Shown here: positions 1 to 7,880 of the stretch, piece after piece
Layout of the letters: every line of letters begins with the position of its first letter
Position numbering within the stretch: the stretch's first letter is position 1
From: Agrococcus jenensis
GTDB taxonomy: Bacteria > Actinomycetota > Actinomycetes > Actinomycetales > Microbacteriaceae
Direction: 5' to 3'
Assembly (NCBI RefSeq): GCF_003752465.1
Contig: NZ_RKHJ01000001.1
Location: 2,232,001-2,296,000, forward strand
DNA length: 64,000 nucleotides
Notes under the pieces: generated by a model
What the model saw: the letters and a program-made list of their open reading frames with translations, nothing else
The model's database searches: none
Told to the model about the DNA's origin: nothing
Program-made: the position numbers and the translations under genes

Positions 1-460
1 GGAGCAGGAGCAGCAGATCGCAGACGATCCGCTCGCGCTCGAGCGCCAGGTCTGCTTCGCCCTGGCGGCCGCGTCGCGCAGCATCGTCAACGCGTATCGG
101 CCGGTGCTGCAGCCGCTCGGCCTCTCGCATCCCCAGTACCTGGTGATGCTCGCGCTGTGGGGCTCCTCGCCGCTCTCGCTCAGGACGCTGAGCGAGATGC
201 TGCGGCTCGAGCCCGCCACCGCCTCGCCGCTCGTGAAGCGCCTCGAAGCTGCCGGGCTCGTGTCCCGCACGCGCCGGCCCGGCGACGAGCGGACGCTCGA
301 CATCGCCCTGACCGAGGAGGGCCGTCTGCTCCGCGAGAAGGCGTCGGCGGTGCCCGGCACGATGGTCGAGCGGCTGGGGCTCGAGCTCGACGAGCTGGAG
401 CAGCTGCGCTCGCTGATGGGGCGGCTGATGGACGCCGCCGACCGTTCGCCGAAGGCCTAG
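1..460 (+). CDS. ohrR: OhrR-like MarR-family peroxide-sensing repressor (5' partial)
   Basis: The reading frame is open from base 2, so the start codon lies outside the window; about 152 residues are visible. The winged-helix core (LSHPQYLVMLALWG, then LSEMLRLEPATASPLVKRLE and a DERTLDI wing) is typical of MarR proteins. Near the N-terminus the frame reads RQVCFALAAASR with Cys encoded at 53-55, followed by AYRPVLQPLGLSHPQY. This matches the OhrR subgroup, in which that single cysteine is oxidised by organic hydroperoxides and releases the repressor from DNA. No second C-terminal cysteine is visible, so it would be a one-cysteine sensor. The usual target, an ohr peroxidase gene, is not in the window and may lie upstream. 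The family call is firm; the sensing role is inferred from the cysteine. Confidence 0.85.
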   Translation, partial: EQEQQIADDPLALERQVCFALAAASRSIVNAYRPVLQPLGLSHPQYLVMLALWGSSPLSLRTLSEMLRLEPATASPLVKRLEAAGLVSRTRRPGDERTLDIALTEEGRLLREKASAVPGTMVERLGLELDELEQLRSLMGRLMDAADRSPKA

Positions 461-477
461 TCGACGCTGTCCGGCCG

Positions 478-654
478 TCAGAGGCCGGGCAGCACCACCA
501 GCGCGACGAAGGCCGCGGTCGCGGCGAGCGACAGCACGATGCCGCCGGAGATCGCCAGCTTGATCGCCAGCACGTCGCCTCGCGTGAAGCTCTGCGGGTC
601 GCGGCGGCGCTGACCGTCGAGCGTGACGGGGGTGGGCTGCTGCTGCGCGTCCAT
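478..654 (-). CDS. Small single-pass membrane protein, unknown function
   Basis: A frame of 58 residues begins MDAQQQPTPV, has a charged stretch (GQRRRDPQSF) and ends in one hydrophobic segment (about residues 32-56, ISGGIVLSLAATAAFVALVV). I chose the ATG at 654 because GGAG lies 6 nt upstream; an in-frame ATG at 666 would add four residues but lacks a Shine-Dalgarno sequence. Topology suggests a cytoplasmic N-terminus. It converges on the OhrR-like gene and sits downstream of the aldolase gene. I do not recognise a family. Confidence 0.5.
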   Translation of the reverse strand: MDAQQQPTPVTLDGQRRRDPQSFTRGDVLAIKLAISGGIVLSLAATAAFVALVVLPGL

Positions 655-751
655 GGCTGGCTCCATCAGTCCGAGGCTCCGCCCGAGCCGCTCCCGGCGT
701 CGAACCTTCGTGCACTAATCGTACCAGGCGCACCGTTCGCGCGGAGGGTGC

Positions 752-1642
752 TCAGGCCTCCAGCTCGAGCTCGGCGACGACCGCGTGGACGCGGCGGCGC
801 TGCTCGTCGTCGAGGCCGAGGATCGGGCGGGGGAGGCAGCTGCGCGTCGCCATGCCGAGGTGCTCGGCGATCGCAGCGGTGACGCGCAGGCTGCCGTGCT
901 CGGCGAACAGGTCCCACAGAGGCTGCAGTCGCGCGGATGCGGCTGCGGCAGCGTCGTGGTCGCCCGCGAGCGCCGCCCGCGTCAGCGCGACCATCGGCGG
1001 CGCGATCGTGCCGGCGATCACCGAGTACCAGGCGTCGCAGCCGGCCGCGAGCCCCCGGGCGGCGTGCGCGTCACCGGAGATGCCGATCGTGATGCGGTCC
1101 GGCAGGAGCTCGCGGAGCTCGCGCAGCCGCTCGTGCGCGGCCGCCGCGTCGGCGATGCCCGGGATCTTGATCGACGCGATGCCGGGGAGGTCGGCGAGCC
1201 GCGCGTAGAGCGCGTCGTCGAAGGCGAATCGCGTCGTGCCGGGGTTGTCGTAGACGATCACCGGCAGGTCGGTGTGCTCGACGACGTCGGTGAAGAGGCC
1301 GAGGACGTCGTCGGCGGTGAGGGGCTGGTAGCTCACCGGTGCCACGAGGAGGGCTTGCGCGCCGGCGTCCTGCGCGTCGGCCGCGTGCTCGAGCACGTGC
1401 TTGGTGCGGAGCGCACCGACCCCGGCGAACACCGGCACGCCGTCCGCGTGCTCGACGGCGGTCGCGATGGCCGCCTGGCGCTCCGCGCGGTCGAGGTAGG
1501 CGTAGGACCCGGTCGAGCCGAGCACGGTGATGCTGTCGACTCCGGCGGCGACGAGCCGTCGGACGATCGCGGCGAGCGCCTCGTGGTCGACCGCGTCGTC
1601 GCGCAGTGGGGTGAGGGGGAAGGCGCTGAGTCCGGTGAACAC
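752..1642 (-). CDS. Dihydrodipicolinate synthase / N-acetylneuraminate lyase family aldolase
   Basis: The 296-residue TIM-barrel protein is of normal length for the DapA/NanA class I aldolase superfamily. It shows the family's early AFPLTPLRDD segment, the carboxylate-binding loop (VLGSTGSYAYLDRAER, where DapA has GTTGE), the active-site tyrosine in VIVYDNPGTT and the Schiff-base lysine in ASIKIPGIAD. The departures in the substrate loops argue against true DapA; a 2-keto-acid aldolase or dehydratase is more likely, substrate unknown. It starts at GTG with GAGGAG five nt upstream. It is divergent from the aldo/keto reductase at 1780 across about 137 bp. Confidence 0.8.
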   Translation of the reverse strand: MFTGLSAFPLTPLRDDAVDHEALAAIVRRLVAAGVDSITVLGSTGSYAYLDRAERQAAIATAVEHADGVPVFAGVGALRTKHVLEHAADAQDAGAQALLVAPVSYQPLTADDVLGLFTDVVEHTDLPVIVYDNPGTTRFAFDDALYARLADLPGIASIKIPGIADAAAAHERLRELRELLPDRITIGISGDAHAARGLAAGCDAWYSVIAGTIAPPMVALTRAALAGDHDAAAAASARLQPLWDLFAEHGSLRVTAAIAEHLGMATRSCLPRPILGLDDEQRRRVHAVVAELELEA

Positions 1643-1779
1643 GGGTCTCCTCTGTGGTCGGGATGCTGCGGGCTCGCGCCGGGTGCACGACGCCGAGCCC
1701 GCGCTCCATCGTCGCGCAGCGGAGCGCTGCTACGGTCCAGGATCGTGCGGGTCGCCGCGACGAACCATCGGAGGACGCC

Positions 1780-2799
1780 ATGACCGATCGCTACACCGCC
1801 GCCGGCGACCGCTACGAGGCCGCCGGCGCCGTCTACCGCAAGGCCGGCTCGAGCGGCCTCCGGCTGCCCGCGCTGTCGCTCGGCCTCTGGCAGAACTTCG
1901 GCGCGACCACGCCGTTCGAGACGCAGCGGGCGATCCTCACCCGCGCGCTCGACCTCGGGATCACGCACTTCGACCTCGCGAACAACTACGGTCCGCCCTA
2001 CGGCGCTGCGGAGGACGGCTTCGGCCGGCACCTGGAGCGCGACCTCATGCCGCACCGCGACGAGCTCGTGATCTCGACGAAGGCGGGCTACGACATGTGG
2101 CCCGGCCCCTACGGCGACGGCGGCTCGCGCAAGTACCTGTTCGCATCGCTCGACCAGAGCCTGCGGCGAATGGGGCTCGACCACGTCGACGTGTTCTACC
2201 ACCACCGACCCGACCCCCAGACGCCGCTCGAGGAGACCATGGGGGCGCTCGCGGACATCGTGCGCTCGGGTCGCGCCCGCTACGCCGCGATCTCCAACTA
2301 CTCGCCGGAGCAGACGGAGGCGGCCGCCGCCACCATTGCCGGTCTGGGCAGCAGCCTGCTGCTGCACCAGCCGCGGTACTCGATGCTCGATCGGCGCGTC
2401 GAGCACGGCCTGCTCGACGCGGTCGGCCGCCTCGGCATGGGGATGGTCGTCTTCTCGCCGCTCGCGCAGGGGCTGCTCACCGACCGGTACCTCGACGGCG
2501 TGCCCTCGGGGTCGCGCGCGACCCACTCGCGCTCGCTCCGCTCCGGTGACATCACGGACGCGAAGGTCGCGATCGCGCGTGACCTCGACGCCATCGCGCG
2601 CCGGCGGGGCCAGACGCTCGCGCAGCTCGCCCTGCAGTGGGTGCTGCGCGACGAGCGCGTGACGTCGGCGATCGTGGGGGCCAGCAGCGTCGCGCAGCTC
2701 GAATCGAACATCGCCGCGCTCGATGCGACCCCGCTCGACGACGCCGTGCTCGACGAGATCGATGCGGTGCTCGCGCCGGCCGACGCCGGTCGTCCCTGA
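1780..2799 (+). CDS. Aldo/keto reductase (YghZ/AKR14-like)
   Basis: This 339-residue NADPH-dependent reductase carries the full AKR catalytic tetrad: Asp65 and Tyr70 in THFDLANNYG, Lys101 in ISTKAGYD and His141 in VFYHHRPD. The GPPYGAAE insertion and the KYLFASLDQSLRRMGLDHVD segment resemble L-glyceraldehyde-3-phosphate reductases (E. coli YghZ). The C-terminal VGASSVAQLESN motif contributes to coenzyme binding. The ATG at 1780 is preceded by GGAGGA, so longer in-frame starts are less likely. A 6-bp stem lies just after the stop. The class is secure; the physiological aldehyde or ketone is not known. Confidence 0.88.
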   Translation: MTDRYTAAGDRYEAAGAVYRKAGSSGLRLPALSLGLWQNFGATTPFETQRAILTRALDLGITHFDLANNYGPPYGAAEDGFGRHLERDLMPHRDELVISTKAGYDMWPGPYGDGGSRKYLFASLDQSLRRMGLDHVDVFYHHRPDPQTPLEETMGALADIVRSGRARYAAISNYSPEQTEAAAATIAGLGSSLLLHQPRYSMLDRRVEHGLLDAVGRLGMGMVVFSPLAQGLLTDRYLDGVPSGSRATHSRSLRSGDITDAKVAIARDLDAIARRRGQTLAQLALQWVLRDERVTSAIVGASSVAQLESNIAALDATPLDDAVLDEIDAVLAPADAGRP

Positions 2800-2807
2800 C
2801 GGCGGCT

Positions 2808-2822
2808 CCGCTCGGGGAGCGG
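2808..2822. terminator. Short hairpin between convergent genes
   Basis: CCGCTC GGG GAGCGG forms a perfect 6-bp stem with a 3-nt loop between the stops at 2799 (+) and 2832 (-). There is no U-tract on either side. The position suggests a bidirectional terminator; this is inference. Confidence 0.4.
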
Positions 2823-2831
2823 TCCGGCGCG

Positions 2832-3185
2832 TCAGCCCGTGGCGCCGCCGGAGCCGAGCAGCGGGTGCAGCGTCGCGGTGACGGCGACGATCGCGACGGC
2901 CGCCGCTGTCACGACGGCGCTCGCGCCGCCACCTCGAGCCGTGCGGAGCAGCACGATGACGGTGGCGAGGCAGGCGATCGCCGCCCACACGAGCAGCACC
3001 ATCCCCACGATGAAGAACAGCTCGACGGGGCCGTCGACGGTGTTCACCCACGCGGCGAGCTGCAGCACGGCAGCGGCAGCGGCGGCGACCACGATCGAGA
3101 TGATGGCGAGCGGCCACGCGTCGTGCCGCGTGCCGGCCCGGACGCGGCCACGGAGGCCGCCTGCGGCCGGAGTCAGTGCGCTCAT
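2832..3185 (-). CDS. Three-helix membrane protein, unknown function
   Basis: The frame from the ATG at 3185 gives 117 residues (MSALTPAAGG...), ending LHPLLGSGGATG. Three hydrophobic segments are evident: PLAIISIVVAAAAAAVLQLAAW, FFIVGMVLLVWAAIACLATV and SAVVTAAAVAIVAVTATL. The N-terminus is basic and the protein is probably an inner-membrane protein with short loops. An upstream in-frame start (3233) would add a poorly conserved-looking arginine-rich stretch. No domain is recognised. It is convergent with the reductase gene and divergent from the DUF1272 gene. Confidence 0.6.
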   Translation of the reverse strand: MSALTPAAGGLRGRVRAGTRHDAWPLAIISIVVAAAAAAVLQLAAWVNTVDGPVELFFIVGMVLLVWAAIACLATVIVLLRTARGGGASAVVTAAAVAIVAVTATLHPLLGSGGATG

Positions 3186-3277
3186 GGTGCGAGCATGCAG
3201 GGAGGCGCGCGCGCGCGCAAGCGTCTGGGCCACTGTTCATCTGCCGGTCGCTTGGGCCAGGCAGACACGGCGTGGCC

Positions 3278-3283
3278 TACGCT
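3278..3283 (+). promoter_or_regulatory. Candidate -10 of a leaderless promoter (TACGCT)
   Basis: TACGCT lies 7 nt before the ATG at 3291, the spacing expected if transcription starts at or beside the start codon. No Shine-Dalgarno sequence is present. Similar hexamer/start spacings recur at other genes in this window. Confidence 0.4.
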
Positions 3284-3290
3284 TGCGGCC

Positions 3291-3545
3291 ATGCTCGAGC
3301 TGCGCCCGAACTGCGAATGCTGCGACCGGGATCTCGCGCCCAGCGACGTGGCCTACATCTGCACCTTCGAGTGCACGTGGTGCCCGGCGTGCGTCGATGC
3401 CTTCCCGGGACGCGCGTGCCCCAACTGCGGCGGCACGCTCGAGCTGCGGCCGGTGCGACCGCCCGCGGCGCTGCTCCGGCATCCGGCGAGCACGACGAGG
3501 GTCGTGTCGGCGAGCTGCCGCGAGGCGGCGGAGTCGCGGGCATGA
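3291..3545 (+). CDS. DUF1272 zinc-ribbon-like protein
   Basis: This 84-residue protein matches the DUF1272 family, whose small cysteine-rich core is filled almost entirely here: NCECCDRDL, ICTFECTWCPACVDAF and GRACPNCGGTLELRP. The paired cysteines would bind structural zinc; the function is unknown, and the family is often found beside redox enzymes. The residues after the core (PPAALLRHPA onward) are an unconserved-looking tail. Its stop codon overlaps the start of the flavin disulfide reductase (ATGA at 3542-3545), so the two are translationally coupled and probably share the leaderless promoter at 3278. Confidence 0.85.
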   Translation: MLELRPNCECCDRDLAPSDVAYICTFECTWCPACVDAFPGRACPNCGGTLELRPVRPPAALLRHPASTTRVVSASCREAAESRA

Positions 3546-4975
3546 CGGGAGAGGGAGCCACGGTGGACGAGGCGGCGGACGACTACGACATCGCGGTGAT
3601 CGGCGCGGGACCCGCGGGCACCGCCGCGGCGCTCCGAGCGCGAGAGCTGGGCGCGACGGTGGTGGTGCTCGAGGCGGAGCACCTCGGCGGCACCTGCGTC
3701 AACAGCGGCTGCGTGCCGACGCGCGTGCTCGCGAAGGCGGCACGGCTCATCCGCGACGCCAGCACCGCGCACGAGCACGGCGTCGAGGTGTCGGGCGTCG
3801 GCATCGACTGGCCGACGCTCGTCGAGCGCGTGCACGGCCGCGTCGACGAGGTCCGCGCGATGAAGCGCGAGGCCCAGCGCTTCGCCGACGCCGGCGTCGA
3901 CCTCATCGAGGAGGGACGCGCGCGCTTCGAGGATGCGCACACGCTCGTGCTCGACAGCGGCCGGCGGGTGCGCGCGGCATCGATCCTCGTCTGCGTCGGC
4001 GGGCACTCCCGGCGGCTGCCCATCCCCGGCGCCGAGCTCGCGACGATGCCCGAGGAGGTGCTGCACCTCGCTGCGCTGCCGTCCCGGGTCGCCGTGATCG
4101 GCGGCGGCAACACGGGTGCGCAGCTCGTGACCGTGCTGAACGCGTTCGGCGCGGAGGTGACGCTGCTCGACATCGCGCCGCGCATCCTCATGCCCTCGGA
4201 TGCCGCGATCGCCGACGAGGTGAGCGCCGCGTTCCGCCGGGTGGGGGTGACCGTCTGCGCGGGCATCGCGTCGATCGACGAGCTGCGCCGGGTGGACGGC
4301 GACCGGATCGAGCTGCGCTGGACCGACGCGGGCGAGGCGCAGGCCGAGCGCTTCGACGCCGTCGTGATGGCGGCGGGCTGGCCCGCCGACGTCGACGACC
4401 TCGGGCTCGAGCGCGCGGGCATCCGGCCGGAGCGCTCCGCGATCCCGGTCGACGAGTACTTCCGGAGCGCCGTGCCGCACATCTACGCGGTGGGTGACGC
4501 GAACGGTCGCGACATGCTCGTGCAGGCCGCCCAGTTCGAGGGCGAGGCCGCGGCCGAGAACGCCGTCGTCGGCGCGAACCGGCGCACGTCGCACCTGCTG
4601 CTGCCCGCGGGCGGCTTCACCGACCCCGACTACGCGGGCGTCGGGCTCACCGAGGAGCAGGCGCGCGCACGCGACGAGCAGTGCGTGGTCGCGACGGTGC
4701 GGTACGACCAGCTCGACCGGGCGGTGATCGACGATCGCGGCACCGGCTTCCTCAAGCTCATCGCCGACCGGCGCCGGTCGCTCATCCTTGGCGCGCACGC
4801 GGTCGGCGAGAACGCGGTCGAGGTCATCCAGTCCGTGACGACGGCGATGGCGGCGGGCATCGATGTCGCGACGCTCGCGAACGTGCGCTTCGCCTACCCG
4901 ACCTACACGGCGATCGTCGGCCTCGCCGCCCGCGCCGTGCTCGCCGAGCCGACGCGGGCGAGCGAGCTGCACTAG
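3542..4975 (+). CDS. Pyridine nucleotide-disulfide oxidoreductase (class I, lipoamide dehydrogenase/mercuric reductase type)
   Basis: The 477-residue flavoprotein has an FAD-binding GAGPAG (21-26), the redox-active pair Cys52/Cys57 in GGTCVNSGCVPT, the NAD(P) fold GGGNTGAQ, the second FAD motif YAVGDANG and a C-terminal dimerisation domain. In lipoamide dehydrogenase the C-terminus supplies a catalytic His-Glu pair (HPTxxE); here the same place reads YPTYTA (Tyr452, Ala457), so both residues are lost. That argues against lipoamide dehydrogenase activity and for a relative with another electron acceptor. MerA also has tyrosine in this region, but the MerA vicinal C-terminal cysteine pair is absent. 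The gene overlaps the DUF1272 gene by 4 nt. Substrate unknown. Confidence 0.85.
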   Translation: MTGEGATVDEAADDYDIAVIGAGPAGTAAALRARELGATVVVLEAEHLGGTCVNSGCVPTRVLAKAARLIRDASTAHEHGVEVSGVGIDWPTLVERVHGRVDEVRAMKREAQRFADAGVDLIEEGRARFEDAHTLVLDSGRRVRAASILVCVGGHSRRLPIPGAELATMPEEVLHLAALPSRVAVIGGGNTGAQLVTVLNAFGAEVTLLDIAPRILMPSDAAIADEVSAAFRRVGVTVCAGIASIDELRRVDGDRIELRWTDAGEAQAERFDAVVMAAGWPADVDDLGLERAGIRPERSAIPVDEYFRSAVPHIYAVGDANGRDMLVQAAQFEGEAAAENAVVGANRRTSHLLLPAGGFTDPDYAGVGLTEEQARARDEQCVVATVRYDQLDRAVIDDRGTGFLKLIADRRRSLILGAHAVGENAVEVIQSVTTAMAAGIDVATLANVRFAYPTYTAIVGLAARAVLAEPTRASELH

Positions 4976-5000
4976 CGGCGCACCCGCGCGGCGGGGGAGC

Positions 5001-6605
5001 TCAGGCGAGCACGTCCGGCGCGAGCCGCGCGAGCGGCAGCGCCGCCTGCCACCGCTCGTGGTAGGCCGCGCACTCCTCGACGAGCCGGGCATCCGGCTGC
5101 TCGACGGTGCCCGGGTCGATGCCGCCGCGATCGAGCAGCCAGTCCTCGAGGGCGCGCTCGTCGCCGCGGATGCGGTCGAGCCGGTAGCGGGCGAGGAGCG
5201 CCATGCCCCACGCGCCGCCCTCGCCGGCGCTCGGCGTCACGCGGACCGGCGTGTCGAGCGTCGCTGCGAGCAGCGGCTGCGCGGCACCCGGGGTGCGGAA
5301 GACGCCGCCGTGGGCGACGAGCTCGTCGAGCCGCACGCCGGTGTCGGTCAGCTGCTGCATGCCGAGCCGCAGCGCGCCGAACGCGCCGAGCAGCTGCGCC
5401 TTCGCGAAGCCGGCGAGCGTGAGGTCGGCGCCCGCCCGCCGCGCGACCAGCGGCCGGCCCTGCGGCAGGTGGATGGCGTGCTCGCCGGAGATGAAGCCGT
5501 ACGCGACGAGCTCGTCGACGCTCCCGCCCGCGCTGCCGCCGAGCATCGCCGCGAACACCTCGTCGGGCGCGAGCGTCACGCCGGCCGCTGCCGCGAACTG
5601 GCCGAAGAGCCCCGCCCACGCCCCGAGCTCGGCCGTGCCGTTGTCGCAGTGGACCATCGCGCTCGGCTTGCCGCCGGGCGTCGCGACGATGTCGGCATCG
5701 AGCGGCTCGCCGGTCGGCACGGCGTCGAGCACGATCATCGCGAAGATGCTCGTGCCGACGCTCACGTTGCCGGTGCCGGGCGCGAGCGCGCCTGTGGCGA
5801 CCATGCCGGTGCCCGCGTCACCCTCCGGCGGGCACAGCGCGGCGCCAGCCTGCAGTGCGCCGGTGGCGTCGAGCAGCCGAGCGCCGGCATCCGAGAGGCT
5901 TCCGGCGTCGTCGCCCGCCGTGCGGACCTGGGGGAGCAGGTCTGCGATGCGCAGGCCCTCCGCGCCGTGGCGAGCGGCCAGCGCATCGAAGGCGGCGAGC
6001 AGCTCCGCGTCGTACTCGGTGCCGGAGGGCGCGAGCGGGAACATGCCGGAGGCGTCGTCCGGCCCGAGCACGGGCGCGCCGCCGAGCAGCCGGTGCACGT
6101 AGCCCGCGAGCGTGGTGATGGCGGCGAGCCGGCCGACGTGCTCCTCGTCGTCGAGCACCGCCTGCAGCAGGTGCGACGCCGACCAGCGCAGCGGCATCCG
6201 CACGCCGAGCTCGGCGGTGAGCAGCTCGGCCGCGCGCGCGGTCGTCGCGTTGCGCCACGTGCGGAAGGGCACGAGCAGGGAGCCGTCGGCGTCGAACGCG
6301 AGGTAGCCGTGCATCATGCCCGAGACGCCGATGGCGCCGATGCGCTGGGGGCGGGCGCCCCACTGGCGCTCGCAGTCGTCGGCGAGCGATGCGTACGCGC
6401 GCTGGAGCCCCTCGTGCACGGCGTCGAGGCTGTAGGTCCAGAACCCGTCGCGCAGCTCGTTCTCCCACGCCGCGTTGCCGGATGCGATCGGCGTGCCGTC
6501 GTCGTCGACCAGCACGGCCTTGATGCGGGTGGAGCCGAGCTCGATCCCGAGGCTGGTGGTGCCGTCGCGGAGCGCGTCCAGCGCGGTCGTCGGTTCGGTC
6601 TGCAT
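5001..6605 (-). CDS. FGGY-family carbohydrate kinase (pentulose kinase type)
   Basis: This 534-residue kinase begins MQTEPTTALD and has the N-terminal ATP-binding hairpin LGIELGSTRIKAVLVDDDG, the substrate-contact segment GVSGMMHGYLAFD, the phosphate 2 region GTGNVSVGTSIFAM and the late HGGVFRTPG motif of FGGY kinases. FGGY enzymes phosphorylate sugars such as xylulose or ribulose. The context is an aldose 1-epimerase 50 bp upstream and a divergent furanose-type ABC importer, which suggests it commits an imported pentose or related sugar to metabolism. A frame without stops runs on upstream, but homology and the ATG at 6605 mark the start. The exact substrate is not determinable. Confidence 0.85.
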   Translation of the reverse strand: MQTEPTTALDALRDGTTSLGIELGSTRIKAVLVDDDGTPIASGNAAWENELRDGFWTYSLDAVHEGLQRAYASLADDCERQWGARPQRIGAIGVSGMMHGYLAFDADGSLLVPFRTWRNATTARAAELLTAELGVRMPLRWSASHLLQAVLDDEEHVGRLAAITTLAGYVHRLLGGAPVLGPDDASGMFPLAPSGTEYDAELLAAFDALAARHGAEGLRIADLLPQVRTAGDDAGSLSDAGARLLDATGALQAGAALCPPEGDAGTGMVATGALAPGTGNVSVGTSIFAMIVLDAVPTGEPLDADIVATPGGKPSAMVHCDNGTAELGAWAGLFGQFAAAAGVTLAPDEVFAAMLGGSAGGSVDELVAYGFISGEHAIHLPQGRPLVARRAGADLTLAGFAKAQLLGAFGALRLGMQQLTDTGVRLDELVAHGGVFRTPGAAQPLLAATLDTPVRVTPSAGEGGAWGMALLARYRLDRIRGDERALEDWLLDRGGIDPGTVEQPDARLVEECAAYHERWQAALPLARLAPDVLA

Positions 6606-6655
6606 GCTGCTCCTCGAGGGCGTGGGTGGGTCGTCGTGCGGGGTCCGGCGGTCGG

Positions 6656-7639
6656 TCACGCCGGCGCCAGGGTCCAGGATGCGGTGTGGTCGTCGCCGGG
6701 CGCGAGCACGGTGATCGGGCCGACGTGCTCGCGCCGCTCGTCCATCGCGCCGGGCGCGCACGTCATCGGCTCGACCGCGAGGCCGATCCGGTGGCCGAGC
6801 GCGCGGTCGCCGGACGGCAGGTCGGCGGTGTGCACCTGCACCCACGGGCACTGCTCGTCCCACGACATCCGCACGCCGGTCCCGGCCTGCGGGTCGGTGA
6901 TGACCACGCTCGCGACGCCGCGCTCGTCGCGGCGGAGGTCGGTGTAGGCGTGGTCGATGCTCGTCGAGCCGATGGCGCGGGCGGTGCGGAAGTCGAGCTC
7001 GCCGTCGCCCTCTCCGACCCCCGCGATGCCGACCGGGGTCAGCGAGTCCGGCTCGACGAGCTGCACGCGCTCGGCGGGCACCTCGAGCGACCACGATTCG
7101 AGCGGGCCGGGGCCGGCCACCAGGTAGGGGTGCGGCGCGGTGCCGTAGGGGGCGGGCGCGTCGTCGAGGTTGACGGCGCGCACCCGCTGCGCCAGCCCGT
7201 CCGCGCCGAGCGCGAAGGTTGTCGTGATCTCGAGCCGCCAGGGGTAGCCGAGCGTCGGCTCGAGCAGCAGGCGCAGCGAGACGGCCTCGCCGTCGGCCTC
7301 GACGAGCTCCCACGAGCGCCAGGCGCCGAGGCCGTGCAGGGCGTGTCCCCGCTCCGGCTCGGAGAGGTCGAGGCGGCGGACGACGCCACCGAACGCGTAC
7401 TCGCCGCCGATGACGCGGTTCGGCCACGGCACGAGGGTCGCGCCCCGGTAGGCGGGCCGGACGGCGTCGGCGGGGTAGGGCACCACGAGATCGCGGTCGT
7501 CGTCGCGGTACTCGCGCAGGGAGGCCCCGACGCTCGCGATCACCGCGGAGGCCGTGCCGTGCCGCAGCTCGTACTGGTCGCCGGATCGGGGCCGGGAGCG
7601 CTCGCGCGCTGCTGCTGCGGTCGGGCCTCGTCGCTCCAT
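6656..7639 (-). CDS. Aldose 1-epimerase (galactose mutarotase family)
   Basis: The 327-residue beta-sandwich protein from the ATG at 7639 shows mutarotase landmarks: YRGATLVPWPNRVIGGEY, the active-site histidines in GHALHGLG and TAPHPYLV, DHAYTDL, and the catalytic glutamate in GLAVEPMTC. It interconverts alpha and beta anomers of aldoses in the cytoplasm. It lies immediately upstream of the FGGY kinase on the same strand and is divergent from the sugar-binding protein gene. This supports one sugar-use locus, where mutarotation feeds the kinase or an isomerase encoded elsewhere. The codons upstream of 7639 read as low-complexity leader and are not needed. Confidence 0.87.
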   Translation of the reverse strand: MERRGPTAAAARERSRPRSGDQYELRHGTASAVIASVGASLREYRDDDRDLVVPYPADAVRPAYRGATLVPWPNRVIGGEYAFGGVVRRLDLSEPERGHALHGLGAWRSWELVEADGEAVSLRLLLEPTLGYPWRLEITTTFALGADGLAQRVRAVNLDDAPAPYGTAPHPYLVAGPGPLESWSLEVPAERVQLVEPDSLTPVGIAGVGEGDGELDFRTARAIGSTSIDHAYTDLRRDERGVASVVITDPQAGTGVRMSWDEQCPWVQVHTADLPSGDRALGHRIGLAVEPMTCAPGAMDERREHVGPITVLAPGDDHTASWTLAPA

Positions 7640-7880
7640 GGCACCAGTATGCGGGCACGGCGGGGATGTCGCCACTCCATGTGATCGCTCACGTACGACG
7701 CGCGAAGAGGCGCGACACGGCCCATATGACCGCCAAGCCCTCGCATCATCGTTATCGAACCGTTACCTCGGGAACTCCCCCGAACGCGAAATGTGAGGGT
7801 TAACATCGCCGCAGTGCGAGAGCCTCCGGCCAGCGCACGATCCGGCAACGATGCCGGGCACAGGACGAGGAGGTCCGAAC
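7640..7880. promoter_or_regulatory. Divergent control region of the sugar locus
   Basis: About 240 bp separate the epimerase/kinase genes from the importer operon. This is the least GC-rich stretch nearby, from roughly 7736 to 7806. Visible elements are a repeated GTTA core (CGTTATCGAACCGTTACC, 7750-7767) and a 16-bp sequence bounded by the inverted ends ATGT and ACAT (7791-7806, containing GTTAAC). Either could bind the LacI-type regulator encoded at 14135. Operator assignment is inference. Confidence 0.45.

Noticed and set aside
5001..7658. A single kinase-epimerase fusion running through both genes
   Set aside because: The kinase frame stays open upstream of 6605, but that part is antisense-frame noise within the epimerase gene. 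The epimerase itself is complete in another frame from 6656 to 7639.
7736..7806. Confirmed LacI operator
   Set aside because: GTTA-containing repeats and inverted ATGT/ACAT ends are suggestive, but none is a good central-CG LacI palindrome, so only a candidate region is annotated.
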